A stretch of DNA of 64,000 nucleotides, from positions 5,738,048-5,802,047 of the forward strand of contig NZ_CP012150.1 of assembly GCF_001187505.1 (NCBI RefSeq), given 5' to 3'. The notes under the pieces were generated by a model, which had not been told where the DNA came from, did not search any database, and worked only from the letters and a program-made list of their open reading frames with translations. A program made the position numbers and the translations under genes. Within the stretch, counting starts at the first letter, position 1, and each line of letters opens with the position of its first letter. Source of the stretch: Mycolicibacterium goodii. Its GTDB lineage: Bacteria > Actinomycetota > Actinomycetes > Mycobacteriales > Mycobacteriaceae. Positions 55,067-62,822 of the stretch are shown in pieces.

Positions 55067-55932
55067 CGTCGGCGGACACCGTGACGACCATGACCGCGGC
55101 ACCGGCCACGCCGGCCCGTTCCCCTCGCCCGGCGCATTCGGCGGTCCCCCGCTACGTCCGGCCCCCGGCGTCACGGGTGCTCGCGATGCCCGCCGGCGTG
55201 TGGCGGCTGATATTGATCCTCGCCTTCTTCGGAGGGGTCGAGGTACTGGCGCAGTCCGGCGCGGTTCCACGCCTGTCGCTGGTTCCCGTCTCCGAGATGG
55301 CGATACAGGCCGGTGAACTGCTGGCCGACTCCGAGTTCCTGGTGAACGATCTGCTGCGCAGTACCGGCATCGTGGTGATCAGCTTCGTCGTGGCCTCGGT
55401 TCTCGGTGTGGCGATCGCCTACCTGATGTGGCGCAGTGCCACCGTCCGCTCGGCGCTCGAGCCATACCTCAGCGTCTTCTACGCGGTGCCGACGTTCGCG
55501 GTCTACCCGATTCTCGTCGTCCTGTTCGGGGTCGGCGTGTGGCCCATCGTCGTGCTCGCCTCGACGTTCAGCATCGTCGTCGTCATCTTGAACGCCCTGG
55601 CCGGCTTCGACTCGGTGCCAGAGGTGGTCGGCAAGCTGGAGCGATCACTGAAACTCACCCGGTGGCAGTCCTTCCGGCTCATTTTGCTGCCGTCGGCCAT
55701 GCCCGATATCGCCGCCGGCGTGAAGCTGTGTATGGCGTACTCGGTGATCGCGACTCTCGCCATGGAGTTCATTCTGGCGTCCGACGGGCTGGGCAACTTC
55801 ATCGCGAACGCATACGACAGCTTCGCGGTCGCAGAGATGTACGGCGCGATCCTGATCGTCGGAGTTCTGGCGCTCGTCGCCAATCTCGGGATCTCGGCCG
55901 CGCTGAATCGACTCGATTGGAGGCGTCGATGA
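55063..55932 (+). CDS. ABC importer permease, NitT/TauT type (first)
   Basis: A 289-residue inner-membrane permease with a hydrophilic N-terminus (about 45 residues) and six membrane segments. The loop that contacts the ATPase is ALAGFDSVPEVVGKLERSLKLTRWQSFRLILLPSAMPDIAAGVKL, the EAA-type motif of the SsuC/TauC family. It overlaps both neighbours by four bases. It pairs with the second permease as a heterodimer. Confidence 0.9.
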   Translation: MTSADTVTTMTAAPATPARSPRPAHSAVPRYVRPPASRVLAMPAGVWRLILILAFFGGVEVLAQSGAVPRLSLVPVSEMAIQAGELLADSEFLVNDLLRSTGIVVISFVVASVLGVAIAYLMWRSATVRSALEPYLSVFYAVPTFAVYPILVVLFGVGVWPIVVLASTFSIVVVILNALAGFDSVPEVVGKLERSLKLTRWQSFRLILLPSAMPDIAAGVKLCMAYSVIATLAMEFILASDGLGNFIANAYDSFAVAEMYGAILIVGVLALVANLGISAALNRLDWRRR

Positions 55933-56720
55933 GCGAGGCAACCATGTCCGTGTCGCCGACGCAACCGTCGTCGGATCGAGCCCATACCCGCGTCGTTGCG
56001 CCCGCCGCGCTTCTGGTGGTACTGGTCGCGGCGTGGTGGGCGGGCGCCGACGTCATCGACAGCGCGGTGTTTCCCACACCGGCGGAATCGATCTTCACCC
56101 TCGGAAAAGAGCTCACCGACAGCGGGTTTCGGGCCAGCGTCGGCTCGACGGTCCTCAACCTCACCATCGCGTATTCGTTCGTGGTGGTCGTCGGCGGTGC
56201 TCTGGGCGTTCTGATCGGGTTGAACGGATTCTGGAGCAGGACGCTCTCGCCGCTCATCTTCTCGCTGAACAGCGTGCCGAAGATCGTGCTGTACCCGATC
56301 TTCCTGCTGTTCCTGGGACTCGGCGCGCTCAGCCAGGTGTCGTTCGCGTTCTTCCAGGGGCTGCTGCCGATGTTCCTGATCATGCTCGAAGGCAGCGCCG
56401 GGGTGAACCGGCTGCATCTGAAACTGGCGGCCAGCCTGCAGATGAGTTATCCCGCGCTGGTGCGCAAGATCGTCGTACCGCAGTTGGTGCCGACACTGCT
56501 CACTGCGATGCGCGTGAGTTTCGGCTTGACGTTCGTCGGCCTCATCCTGGCCGAGATGTTCTCCGGCACGGCCGGTCTCGGTTTCGAACTGCTTCGCAAC
56601 GTGACCCAGGTCAGGATGGCCAACATCCTCGGCGAGGTACTGCTGATCACCGTGATCGCGTTGATCCCGACCGTGGCCCTGAAGTACTTCGAGCTGCGGG
56701 TGAAGGCGCGGGCACGTTAA
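55929..56720 (+). CDS. ABC importer permease, NitT/TauT type (second)
   Basis: A 263-residue permease with six membrane segments and the EAA-type loop EGSAGVNRLHLKLAASLQMSYPALVRKIVVPQLVPTLLTAMRVSFGLT. ATG 55929 overlaps the previous stop (ATGA). It is the last gene of the IclR operon. Its TAA overlaps the stop of the convergent SGNH hydrolase gene by two bases, so there is no room for a classical terminator between them. Confidence 0.9.
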   Translation: MSEATMSVSPTQPSSDRAHTRVVAPAALLVVLVAAWWAGADVIDSAVFPTPAESIFTLGKELTDSGFRASVGSTVLNLTIAYSFVVVVGGALGVLIGLNGFWSRTLSPLIFSLNSVPKIVLYPIFLLFLGLGALSQVSFAFFQGLLPMFLIMLEGSAGVNRLHLKLAASLQMSYPALVRKIVVPQLVPTLLTAMRVSFGLTFVGLILAEMFSGTAGLGFELLRNVTQVRMANILGEVLLITVIALIPTVALKYFELRVKARAR

Positions 56721-57907
56721 CGCGCCGCCCCTTCGAGGCCGATCCGGGCATGCGCGAGGAAGCGCTGCGCGATCAGTCGGTGCGTGGCGGCATCCGGGTG
56801 CAGATTGTCGGGCAGTGGATGCGTCGCTTCGTCATCTGGTCCGTACAGGTCGAGACCGTCGATGTAGGACAGGTGGGGATCGTCGGCCCGACGTGCGGTC
56901 ACGATCTCGGCGAGGTGCTCGCGGATGCCCTCGAGGGTGAGCCGACGCAACCCAGGGTTCGGTACCAGGGCGTCGGCGGGGTCACCGAGTGCGACGAACC
57001 GCACCGTGCCTTCCGCCAGGGCGTCGACATCGAAACTTCCCGGCCCGGGGGTGGATTCGTGGATCGGACAGTACAGTGGCCCGACGACGACGAGTGGTGT
57101 CGTCGGATGCCCGTCGCGGATGATGTCGAGGAACCCGTGCACGGCGGGGCCGAACGCGCGCAGGCGCATCAGATCCGAGTTCACCAGGTTGATGCCGATC
57201 TTCACGCTGATCAGGGCGGCCGGGTGGTCGCGAATCGCTCTGGCCACGAACGGATCCAGCATCGCGCTGCCGGAGAAGCCGAGGTTCACCAGGTCGAGAT
57301 CGGCGGCGGAGGCGGCCAACGCGGGCCACGTGGTGCTGGGCGTCTCCGCGTTGGAGCCCTGGCTGATCGAACTGCCGTGGTGCACCCAGATGGGCCTGCC
57401 GTCCTGCACGGGCGCGATCGGCGCATCGGTCCGCAGGTCCACCAGTTCTGTTCGCTCGTAATGCGGAAGCCAGATCTCGACCCGCTTGTCCCCGTGCGCG
57501 AGCCCGTCGAAGCGTAACGTCGCCACCTCACCCGGCGTCGTCTCACTCACACCGGTCGACGGGTCGACGGTCACGAGATCGCCGCCGCAAACCGTGGCGC
57601 GGGCAACTCGGCTGCCGTCGACCAGCAGGTCGACGGCGCCGTCGGCGCGGGGCGGCACACCGTTGAGCACGACCCGGGTGCGAAGCAGATCAAGTTCGAT
57701 CACGGTCGCGGCCGTCTGCACCGCGATCCGCACGCCCGAGGGTTGCGCCTCGGCACCCAACAGCTGTGGGTCGTCGCATCGTGCCCGTGCGGCACGCGGC
57801 AGGCGGTGCGCCAGCAGGCCCCGGCCGGTGTCCTCGAGCTCGGCGAGTCCGCGGAACAGCTCGATGGTGATCGGGTGGGAGCGGAGAGCGGGGCGGGTAG
57901 AGGGCAT
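56717..57907 (-). CDS. SGNH/GDSL-type hydrolase
   Basis: A 396-residue protein with an N-terminal beta-sandwich-like region and a C-terminal SGNH esterase fold. The nucleophile block is IWVHHGSSISQGSNA, with the Gly block NLGFSGSAMLDPFVARAI, the Asn block KIGINLVNS and the Asp-x-x-His pair in DNLHPDAATH. No signal peptide. It may deacylate a small ester; the substrate is unknown. ATG 57907 is preferred; GTG 57913 is two codons earlier. It ends convergently with the ABC operon and starts 20 bases before the DUF3830 stop. Confidence 0.83.
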   Translation of the reverse strand: MPSTRPALRSHPITIELFRGLAELEDTGRGLLAHRLPRAARARCDDPQLLGAEAQPSGVRIAVQTAATVIELDLLRTRVVLNGVPPRADGAVDLLVDGSRVARATVCGGDLVTVDPSTGVSETTPGEVATLRFDGLAHGDKRVEIWLPHYERTELVDLRTDAPIAPVQDGRPIWVHHGSSISQGSNAETPSTTWPALAASAADLDLVNLGFSGSAMLDPFVARAIRDHPAALISVKIGINLVNSDLMRLRAFGPAVHGFLDIIRDGHPTTPLVVVGPLYCPIHESTPGPGSFDVDALAEGTVRFVALGDPADALVPNPGLRRLTLEGIREHLAEIVTARRADDPHLSYIDGLDLYGPDDEATHPLPDNLHPDAATHRLIAQRFLAHARIGLEGAAR

Positions 57908-57927
57908 CCCCACACGCTACGTGTCGG

Positions 57928-58428
57928 TCAGTCCCGTCGGCTGAAGCTCAAGGTCTCCCCGCGCACGCCGCCCATCCACAGGTCCTGGCAGGCCTCGGCC
58001 ATCTCGTCGAGACCCTCGACGATCGTGCCGAAGACGTTGCCGGGCACCCAACCCTGATCACCGTTGATCAGCAGGTTGTTGCGTCCGTAGAACAGGGCGA
58101 GATCGACGATCCCACCGGTGGTGCCGGTGCCCGTGGTGTTCTCGTAGCCGTACGCCGGGTTTCCGAGATCGTCGGAGTCGAACGAGAACCAGCACAGATC
58201 ACCCGGGATGGGCGTGATCGTGGTGTTCTCCTTGCCTGGATCGGCGGGTGCGAAAACCGGTAGCAGCGTGTAGATCTCGTTGCGCGCATACTTGCCGTGG
58301 AACACCTGCGCCGACAGCGGCAGCGCATCCCAGACCGCCGCGCAGGTTCGCGGCGCCACCTCGTCGAGTAGCCGCGCGACACAACTGACGCCACGCTTGT
58401 CCAACGACACCGTGATGAACCTGCTCAA
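57928..58428 (-). CDS. DUF3830 (cyclophilin-like) family protein
   Basis: A 166-residue protein of the DUF3830/TM1367 cyclophilin-like family. HGKYARNEIYTLLPVFAP, PIPGDLCWFSFDS and ALFYGRNNLLINGDQGWVPGNVFGTI are typical. The function is unknown, but DUF3830 genes often sit beside amidases, hydantoin/Asp-Glu racemases and M24 enzymes, as here. The TTG start overlaps the amidase stop (TTGA) and has GGAGG four bases upstream, so the two are translationally coupled. Confidence 0.83.
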   Translation of the reverse strand: MSRFITVSLDKRGVSCVARLLDEVAPRTCAAVWDALPLSAQVFHGKYARNEIYTLLPVFAPADPGKENTTITPIPGDLCWFSFDSDDLGNPAYGYENTTGTGTTGGIVDLALFYGRNNLLINGDQGWVPGNVFGTIVEGLDEMAEACQDLWMGGVRGETLSFSRRD

Positions 58429-59828
58429 TGTTCCTCCCCTGTGAGAATTGTCGGAGTCTTCAGATGCCAGTCGGTGGCGGACTGGTACGCCTGGCCGGCG
58501 CGCAGCACGAGCGCATCGGCGTGCCGGGGGCCGACGATTTGCAGGCCGATCGGCAGCCCGGCCGAGGTGAACCCGCACGGCACGGTCAGTGCCGGCTGCT
58601 GGGTGAGATTGAACGGATAGGTGTACGGCGTCCAACTGGTCCAGTCGGGTGAATGCCAGCCGTCGGGCACGTCCTGGCCGGCCGGGAACGCCGCCAGCGG
58701 CAGCGTGGGCGTGAGCAGCAGATCGTAGGTTTGATGGAACCGGCCCATCCGCGCCCCGAGGTCCATCCGGACCGCGGTGGCATCCAGGTAGTCGGCGGCC
58801 GAGAACTGCGCGCCGATGGCCGCGGTGCGGCGCAGTCCCGGATCGACCCGGTCGTCGACGGCATCGCCGTAGCCGCGCAGGACGTGCGCCTCCCCGGCGA
58901 ACCACAGCACGTGGAACGCCTCCACCGGATCGGTGAAACCCGGGTCCACCTCCTCGACTTCGGCTCCGGCACCGGCGATCACCTCGACGGCGGCCCGTAC
59001 CGCCGCGTCGACCTCGGGATCGTTGCGCACATACCCGAGATCGGGCGAATAGGCGATGCGCAGACCCGCGACGCCGCCGTCGAGACCGTCGAGGAACGAC
59101 GAGGTCGGTGTCGGCATCGCGGTGCCGTCGCGGCCGTCGAAGCGGCTGATCACGTCGAGCAGCGCGGCGCAGTCACGCACCGACCGCGTCATCGGTCCGA
59201 CGTGGGCCAAGCTGCCGAACGCGCTCATCGGGTACAGCGGGACCAGACCGTAGGTGGGTTTGAGCGCGACGGTTCCGGTGAAGCCGCCAGGAATTCGTAC
59301 CGATCCCCCGCCGTCGGTGCCGACCGACCACGGCCCCATGCCGAGCGCGACGGCCGCCGCGCTGCCCCCGCTGGACCCGCCCGCGGTCTTGCCGGTGTCC
59401 CAGGGATTGACCGTCGCGCCGTAACGGTAGGAGTCGGTGACGCCCTTCCACGAGTACTCCGGTGTGGTCGTCTTGCCGAGGATCACCGCGCCCGCCTCAC
59501 GCAGTCGCGCCACGCTGGGTGCGTCCTCCTCCCACGGGCCCGCCTCGTCGATGAGCGTGCTGCCGCGCAACGTCGGCCAGCCCCTGGTCCACAACGCATC
59601 CTTGATCGATGTCGGAATGCCATCGGCCGGGCCCCGTTGTTCGCCCGAGAACCACCGCGCCTCGGACTCTTTCGCGGCGGCCAGCGCACCCTCGTGATCC
59701 ACCAGCAGGAAGGCGTTCACCTTCTCGTCGAACCTGTCGATCGCATCGAGCGCGGCCCGGGTGGCCTCGACCGGTGAGATCTCCTTGCGGCGGTATGCCC
59801 CGGCCAGATCGACGGCCATCGGGATCAT
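58425..59828 (-). CDS. Amidase signature family protein
   Basis: A 467-residue amide hydrolase. The Ser-cisSer-Lys triad is readable as Lys in PTSIKDALW, the cis-Ser in TAGGSSGGSAAAVA and the nucleophile region in GTDGGGSVRIPGG. The sequence is of the AtzE/indoleacetamide-hydrolase-like group rather than a GatA. ATG 59828 overlaps the previous stop (ATGA); Met four codons on is an alternative. It is in one operon with the 2-hydroxyacid dehydrogenase and DUF3830, and divergent from the EutA-EutD fusion. Confidence 0.9.
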   Translation of the reverse strand: MIPMAVDLAGAYRRKEISPVEATRAALDAIDRFDEKVNAFLLVDHEGALAAAKESEARWFSGEQRGPADGIPTSIKDALWTRGWPTLRGSTLIDEAGPWEEDAPSVARLREAGAVILGKTTTPEYSWKGVTDSYRYGATVNPWDTGKTAGGSSGGSAAAVALGMGPWSVGTDGGGSVRIPGGFTGTVALKPTYGLVPLYPMSAFGSLAHVGPMTRSVRDCAALLDVISRFDGRDGTAMPTPTSSFLDGLDGGVAGLRIAYSPDLGYVRNDPEVDAAVRAAVEVIAGAGAEVEEVDPGFTDPVEAFHVLWFAGEAHVLRGYGDAVDDRVDPGLRRTAAIGAQFSAADYLDATAVRMDLGARMGRFHQTYDLLLTPTLPLAAFPAGQDVPDGWHSPDWTSWTPYTYPFNLTQQPALTVPCGFTSAGLPIGLQIVGPRHADALVLRAGQAYQSATDWHLKTPTILTGEEH

Positions 59829-60853
59829 CGGACCAACCTTCCCGCTCCGCTGATGTAGCCGAGCCTCTTGTCCACGACGTTGAGCAGTGGTTCGCCGGTC
59901 AGCCAGCGCCGCACGTTCTCGGCGTACTGCTCGGCGAGGGTGTCCCGCCAGCCGACCACGTCGCCGGACATGTGCGCGGTGATCGTCACGTTCGGCGCGT
60001 CCCACAGCGGATGGTCGGCGGGCAGCGGTTCGGTGTCGAACGCGTCGAGCGTGGCACCTCCGATGCGGTGGTCGGTCAACGCGGCCAGCAGCGCGGCCTC
60101 GTCGACGACGGAGCCGCGGGCGACGTTGATCAGGTGCGCGTCGGGTTTCATCGCGCCCAGCACGGTGCCGTCCACCAGTCCGCGGGTCTGGTCGGTCAGC
60201 GGTACCGCCAGGATCAGGTGATCGCACCAGCCGACCTCGGCCGAAAGGTTACTGCTGGCAACGACTTTGCCGAAATCCGGGTCGTCGTCGCGCGGTGTTC
60301 GACCCGCGCCCCTGACCTGGAGACCGGCCGCGCGCAGCAGGCGCGCGGTCTCGCGGCCGATCCCTCCGGTGCCGACGACGAGCGCGCGGGAGCCGGTGAC
60401 CCGCCGGGTCTCGCGGTGCTGCCACCGATGCTGTCGTTGCAGGTCGAGGCTGCGTCGTGAGTCCTTGGCGTGCGCGATCACCGCGCCGAGGACATACTCG
60501 GCGATGGGCCGGTCGAACACCCCGTGCGCATTGGTGACCACGACGTCGGAATCGCGCAGCTCATCGAAGAGCAGCGTGTCGACCCCCGCGGCGGTGACGT
60601 GGATCCACTCCACCGTCTCCGCCTCCGACCAGACCTCACGTACCGCTTTGGAGAAGAAGTCCCACAACAGCATTGCGCGTGCGCCCCGGACGGCCTCGGC
60701 CAGGGTGTCGGAGGTGCAGTACCGGAATTCCACGTCGAGTGCCTCGAGCCCGGGCGGACGGTCAGATTCCTGCGCGCAGAGCACAGCGACGGCCGGACGT
60801 CGATCGCGGACCGCACGGCCACCGGCCGCACCGGACTGATTGGGTGTCGGCAC
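59825..60853 (-). CDS. D-isomer 2-hydroxyacid dehydrogenase
   Basis: A 342-residue NAD(P)-dependent dehydrogenase. VGTGGIGRETARLL, the catalytic Arg in NVARGSVVDEAAL, Glu in DAFDTEPLPADHP and His in TITAHMSGDVVG are in order. It resembles GhrA-like proteins. The frame extends to TTG 60874, but that start lies within the predicted promoter; GTG 60853, seven bases after TACCCT, fits a leaderless mRNA and is preferred. It is first of a three-gene coupled operon. Confidence 0.87.
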   Translation of the reverse strand: MPTPNQSGAAGGRAVRDRRPAVAVLCAQESDRPPGLEALDVEFRYCTSDTLAEAVRGARAMLLWDFFSKAVREVWSEAETVEWIHVTAAGVDTLLFDELRDSDVVVTNAHGVFDRPIAEYVLGAVIAHAKDSRRSLDLQRQHRWQHRETRRVTGSRALVVGTGGIGRETARLLRAAGLQVRGAGRTPRDDDPDFGKVVASSNLSAEVGWCDHLILAVPLTDQTRGLVDGTVLGAMKPDAHLINVARGSVVDEAALLAALTDHRIGGATLDAFDTEPLPADHPLWDAPNVTITAHMSGDVVGWRDTLAEQYAENVRRWLTGEPLLNVVDKRLGYISGAGRLVR

Positions 60854-60860
60854 GCGGTCG

Positions 60861-60894
60861 AGGGTAGGAACCAACTTGTCCGATTGTCAACAAT
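60861..60894. promoter_or_regulatory. Promoter and palindromic operator of the divergon
   Basis: On the minus strand TTGACA (complement of 60885-60890), an 18-base spacer and TACCCT (complement of 60861-60866) form a good SigA-type promoter. ATTGTCAACAAT (60883-60894) is a perfect 12-base palindrome that covers the -35, and resembles GntR (FCD) sites. The regulator gene is not in the window and may lie just beyond 64000. Confidence 0.65.
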
Positions 60895-60932
60895 AAGTTG
60901 CGGCGGATCGACCCCGGCCCCACACTGATGCC

Positions 60933-62819
60933 ATGAACGAGTGCCCGCCCTTGGAACAAACCGGTATCGGCGTGGTCGTGCCCTACGACTTCGCGCTTGA
61001 CCGGGAACTTTGGCGCTGGGTGCCAGACGACATCAGCCTGCATCTGACCCGCACCCCGCATGTCCCCCTGGCCGCCACGATGGAGATGGCGATCTACGTC
61101 TCCAACCCCAACCTGCTCGCGCAGGCATCGGCCAGCCTGCATGCTGTCGCACCTGTGGTCACCGCATACGCCTGCACGTCCGGCAGCTTCGTCGCCGGGG
61201 TGACCGGGGAGACCGAGATCGTGGCCGCGATGACGCAGGCCGGCGCCCCTGCGGCGCTGACCACCAGCGGCGCGCTGCTGACGGCGTTGCACCACCTCGG
61301 CGTCTCGGTGATCGCCGCCGTCACGCCATACACCGCCGACCTCACGACCGGGCTGGTCTCCTTCCTCGGCGAGGCAGGAATCGGTGTCACCGCGGCGGCC
61401 GGGCTGGACCTGACGTCACAGATCTGGACGGTGCCCTACGAGGTCACCGCCGAACTGGTCCGCGGCATCGATCGTCCCGACGCCGAGGCCATCTTCATCA
61501 GCTGCACCAACCTGCCCACCTACGACGTGATCGCCAAGCTGGAAGCCGAACTCGGCAAGCCCGTGCTCAGCGCCAACCAGGTGACGATGTGGTCGGGCCC
61601 TGCGATCCGCCGGGCACAAGGCCGTCGGCCCCGGACAGCGCCTGCTGGCGTCATGACGGCCGACCCGGCGGAGTACTCGGGACGACTTCGGCGCGTGCAG
61701 CAGCGCATGCAGGGACAGTCCCTGGCCGCGCTGGTGGTGTGCGACCCGGCGAACATCTTCTACCTGACCGGTTACGACGCGTGGTCCTTCTATACCCCGC
61801 AGTGCCTCGTCGTCCCCGCCTGCGGCGACCCGCACCTGTTCCTGCGCGCGATGGACGCGGTGGGTGCGGTCGCGTTGTGCAACGTCGCGGCCGAGCGGAT
61901 CCACGGCTACCCCGAGGATCTGGTGCACCGGCCGGACACCCATCCGTTCACCTGGATCGCCACCGCGGCCCGCGCCCTGATACCCGCGGGCGAGCCGGTG
62001 GGAGTCGAGGGCGACGCCAACTACTTCTCCCCGCGGGCGTACTTCGCGCTGGCCGACGGCCTTCCGGCGAACCGCCTGGTCGACGCCGGTGAGCTGGTCA
62101 ACTGGGTGCGGTTGATCAAGTCGCCCTACGAGATCGGCCAGTTGCGGATCGCGGGCGCGATCGCCGAGCACGCCATGCGCACCGCGTGCGAGCGGATCGA
62201 GGTGGGCCGCAGGCAATGTGACCTTGTCGCCGACATCCTCACCGCGCAGACGACCGGCACGGCCGGGCACGGCGGGGACTTCCCGGCGATCGTGCCGATG
62301 CTGCCGACCGGTGACGGCTCCGGCACACCGCACTGCACGTGGACCGACCGCCCGTTCCGCGACGGGGAGGCCACCACGATCGAGTTGGCCGGCGTCTACG
62401 GCCGCTACCACGCACCGCTGGCGAGAACCGTGATGCTCGGTGAGCCACCACAGCGGCTCGCCGAGATCGCGAAGATCACCGCCGAGGCCATGCAGGCGAC
62501 GCTGGCCGAGATCCGGCCCGGCGCCACCGGGGCCTGCGTGCACCGCGCGTTCGACGAGGTGATCCGGCCGCACGGGCTGCGCAAGGATTCGCGGCTGGGC
62601 TACTCGATCGGTATCGGGTTCCCGCCCGACTGGGGCGAGCGCACGGTGAGTCTGCGGCGTGAGGACACCACCGAGCTCGCCGCAGGCATGGCGTTCCACG
62701 TCATCCTCGGAATGTGGATGGACGGCTGGGGATACGAACTGTCCGAGCCGATCGCGCTCACTCCCGACGGGTTCGAACGTTTCACCAACCTGCCACACGA
62801 GCTCACCATCAGGAGGTGA
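60933..62819 (+). CDS. Fusion of EutA-like (Asp/Glu racemase/maleate isomerase) and EutD/DoeA-like (M24) proteins
   Basis: A 628-residue two-domain protein. Residues 1-240 are an Asp/Glu-racemase-superfamily domain with both active cysteines (Cys81 in YACTSGSF and Cys191 in ISCTNLPT), closest in kind to maleate isomerase and EutA of ectoine utilisation. Residues 241-628 are an M24 creatinase/ectoine-hydrolase (EutD/DoeA) domain, with NIFYLTGYDAWSFYTPQ, a TIELAGVYGRYHAPLART motif that lacks the usual aspartate metal ligands, and GIGFPPDWGE. There is no stop between them; an in-frame ATG at 61653 marks the junction. Substrate may be ectoine or another cyclic amide. Confidence 0.82.
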   Translation: MNECPPLEQTGIGVVVPYDFALDRELWRWVPDDISLHLTRTPHVPLAATMEMAIYVSNPNLLAQASASLHAVAPVVTAYACTSGSFVAGVTGETEIVAAMTQAGAPAALTTSGALLTALHHLGVSVIAAVTPYTADLTTGLVSFLGEAGIGVTAAAGLDLTSQIWTVPYEVTAELVRGIDRPDAEAIFISCTNLPTYDVIAKLEAELGKPVLSANQVTMWSGPAIRRAQGRRPRTAPAGVMTADPAEYSGRLRRVQQRMQGQSLAALVVCDPANIFYLTGYDAWSFYTPQCLVVPACGDPHLFLRAMDAVGAVALCNVAAERIHGYPEDLVHRPDTHPFTWIATAARALIPAGEPVGVEGDANYFSPRAYFALADGLPANRLVDAGELVNWVRLIKSPYEIGQLRIAGAIAEHAMRTACERIEVGRRQCDLVADILTAQTTGTAGHGGDFPAIVPMLPTGDGSGTPHCTWTDRPFRDGEATTIELAGVYGRYHAPLARTVMLGEPPQRLAEIAKITAEAMQATLAEIRPGATGACVHRAFDEVIRPHGLRKDSRLGYSIGIGFPPDWGERTVSLRREDTTELAAGMAFHVILGMWMDGWGYELSEPIALTPDGFERFTNLPHELTIRR

Positions 62820-62822
62820 CCC

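Noticed and set aside
61580..61660. Frameshift or missed stop between the EutA-like and EutD-like parts
   Set aside because: The reading frame and codon use are continuous through the junction, with no sign of a base error; resequencing would settle it, so it is kept as a fusion.
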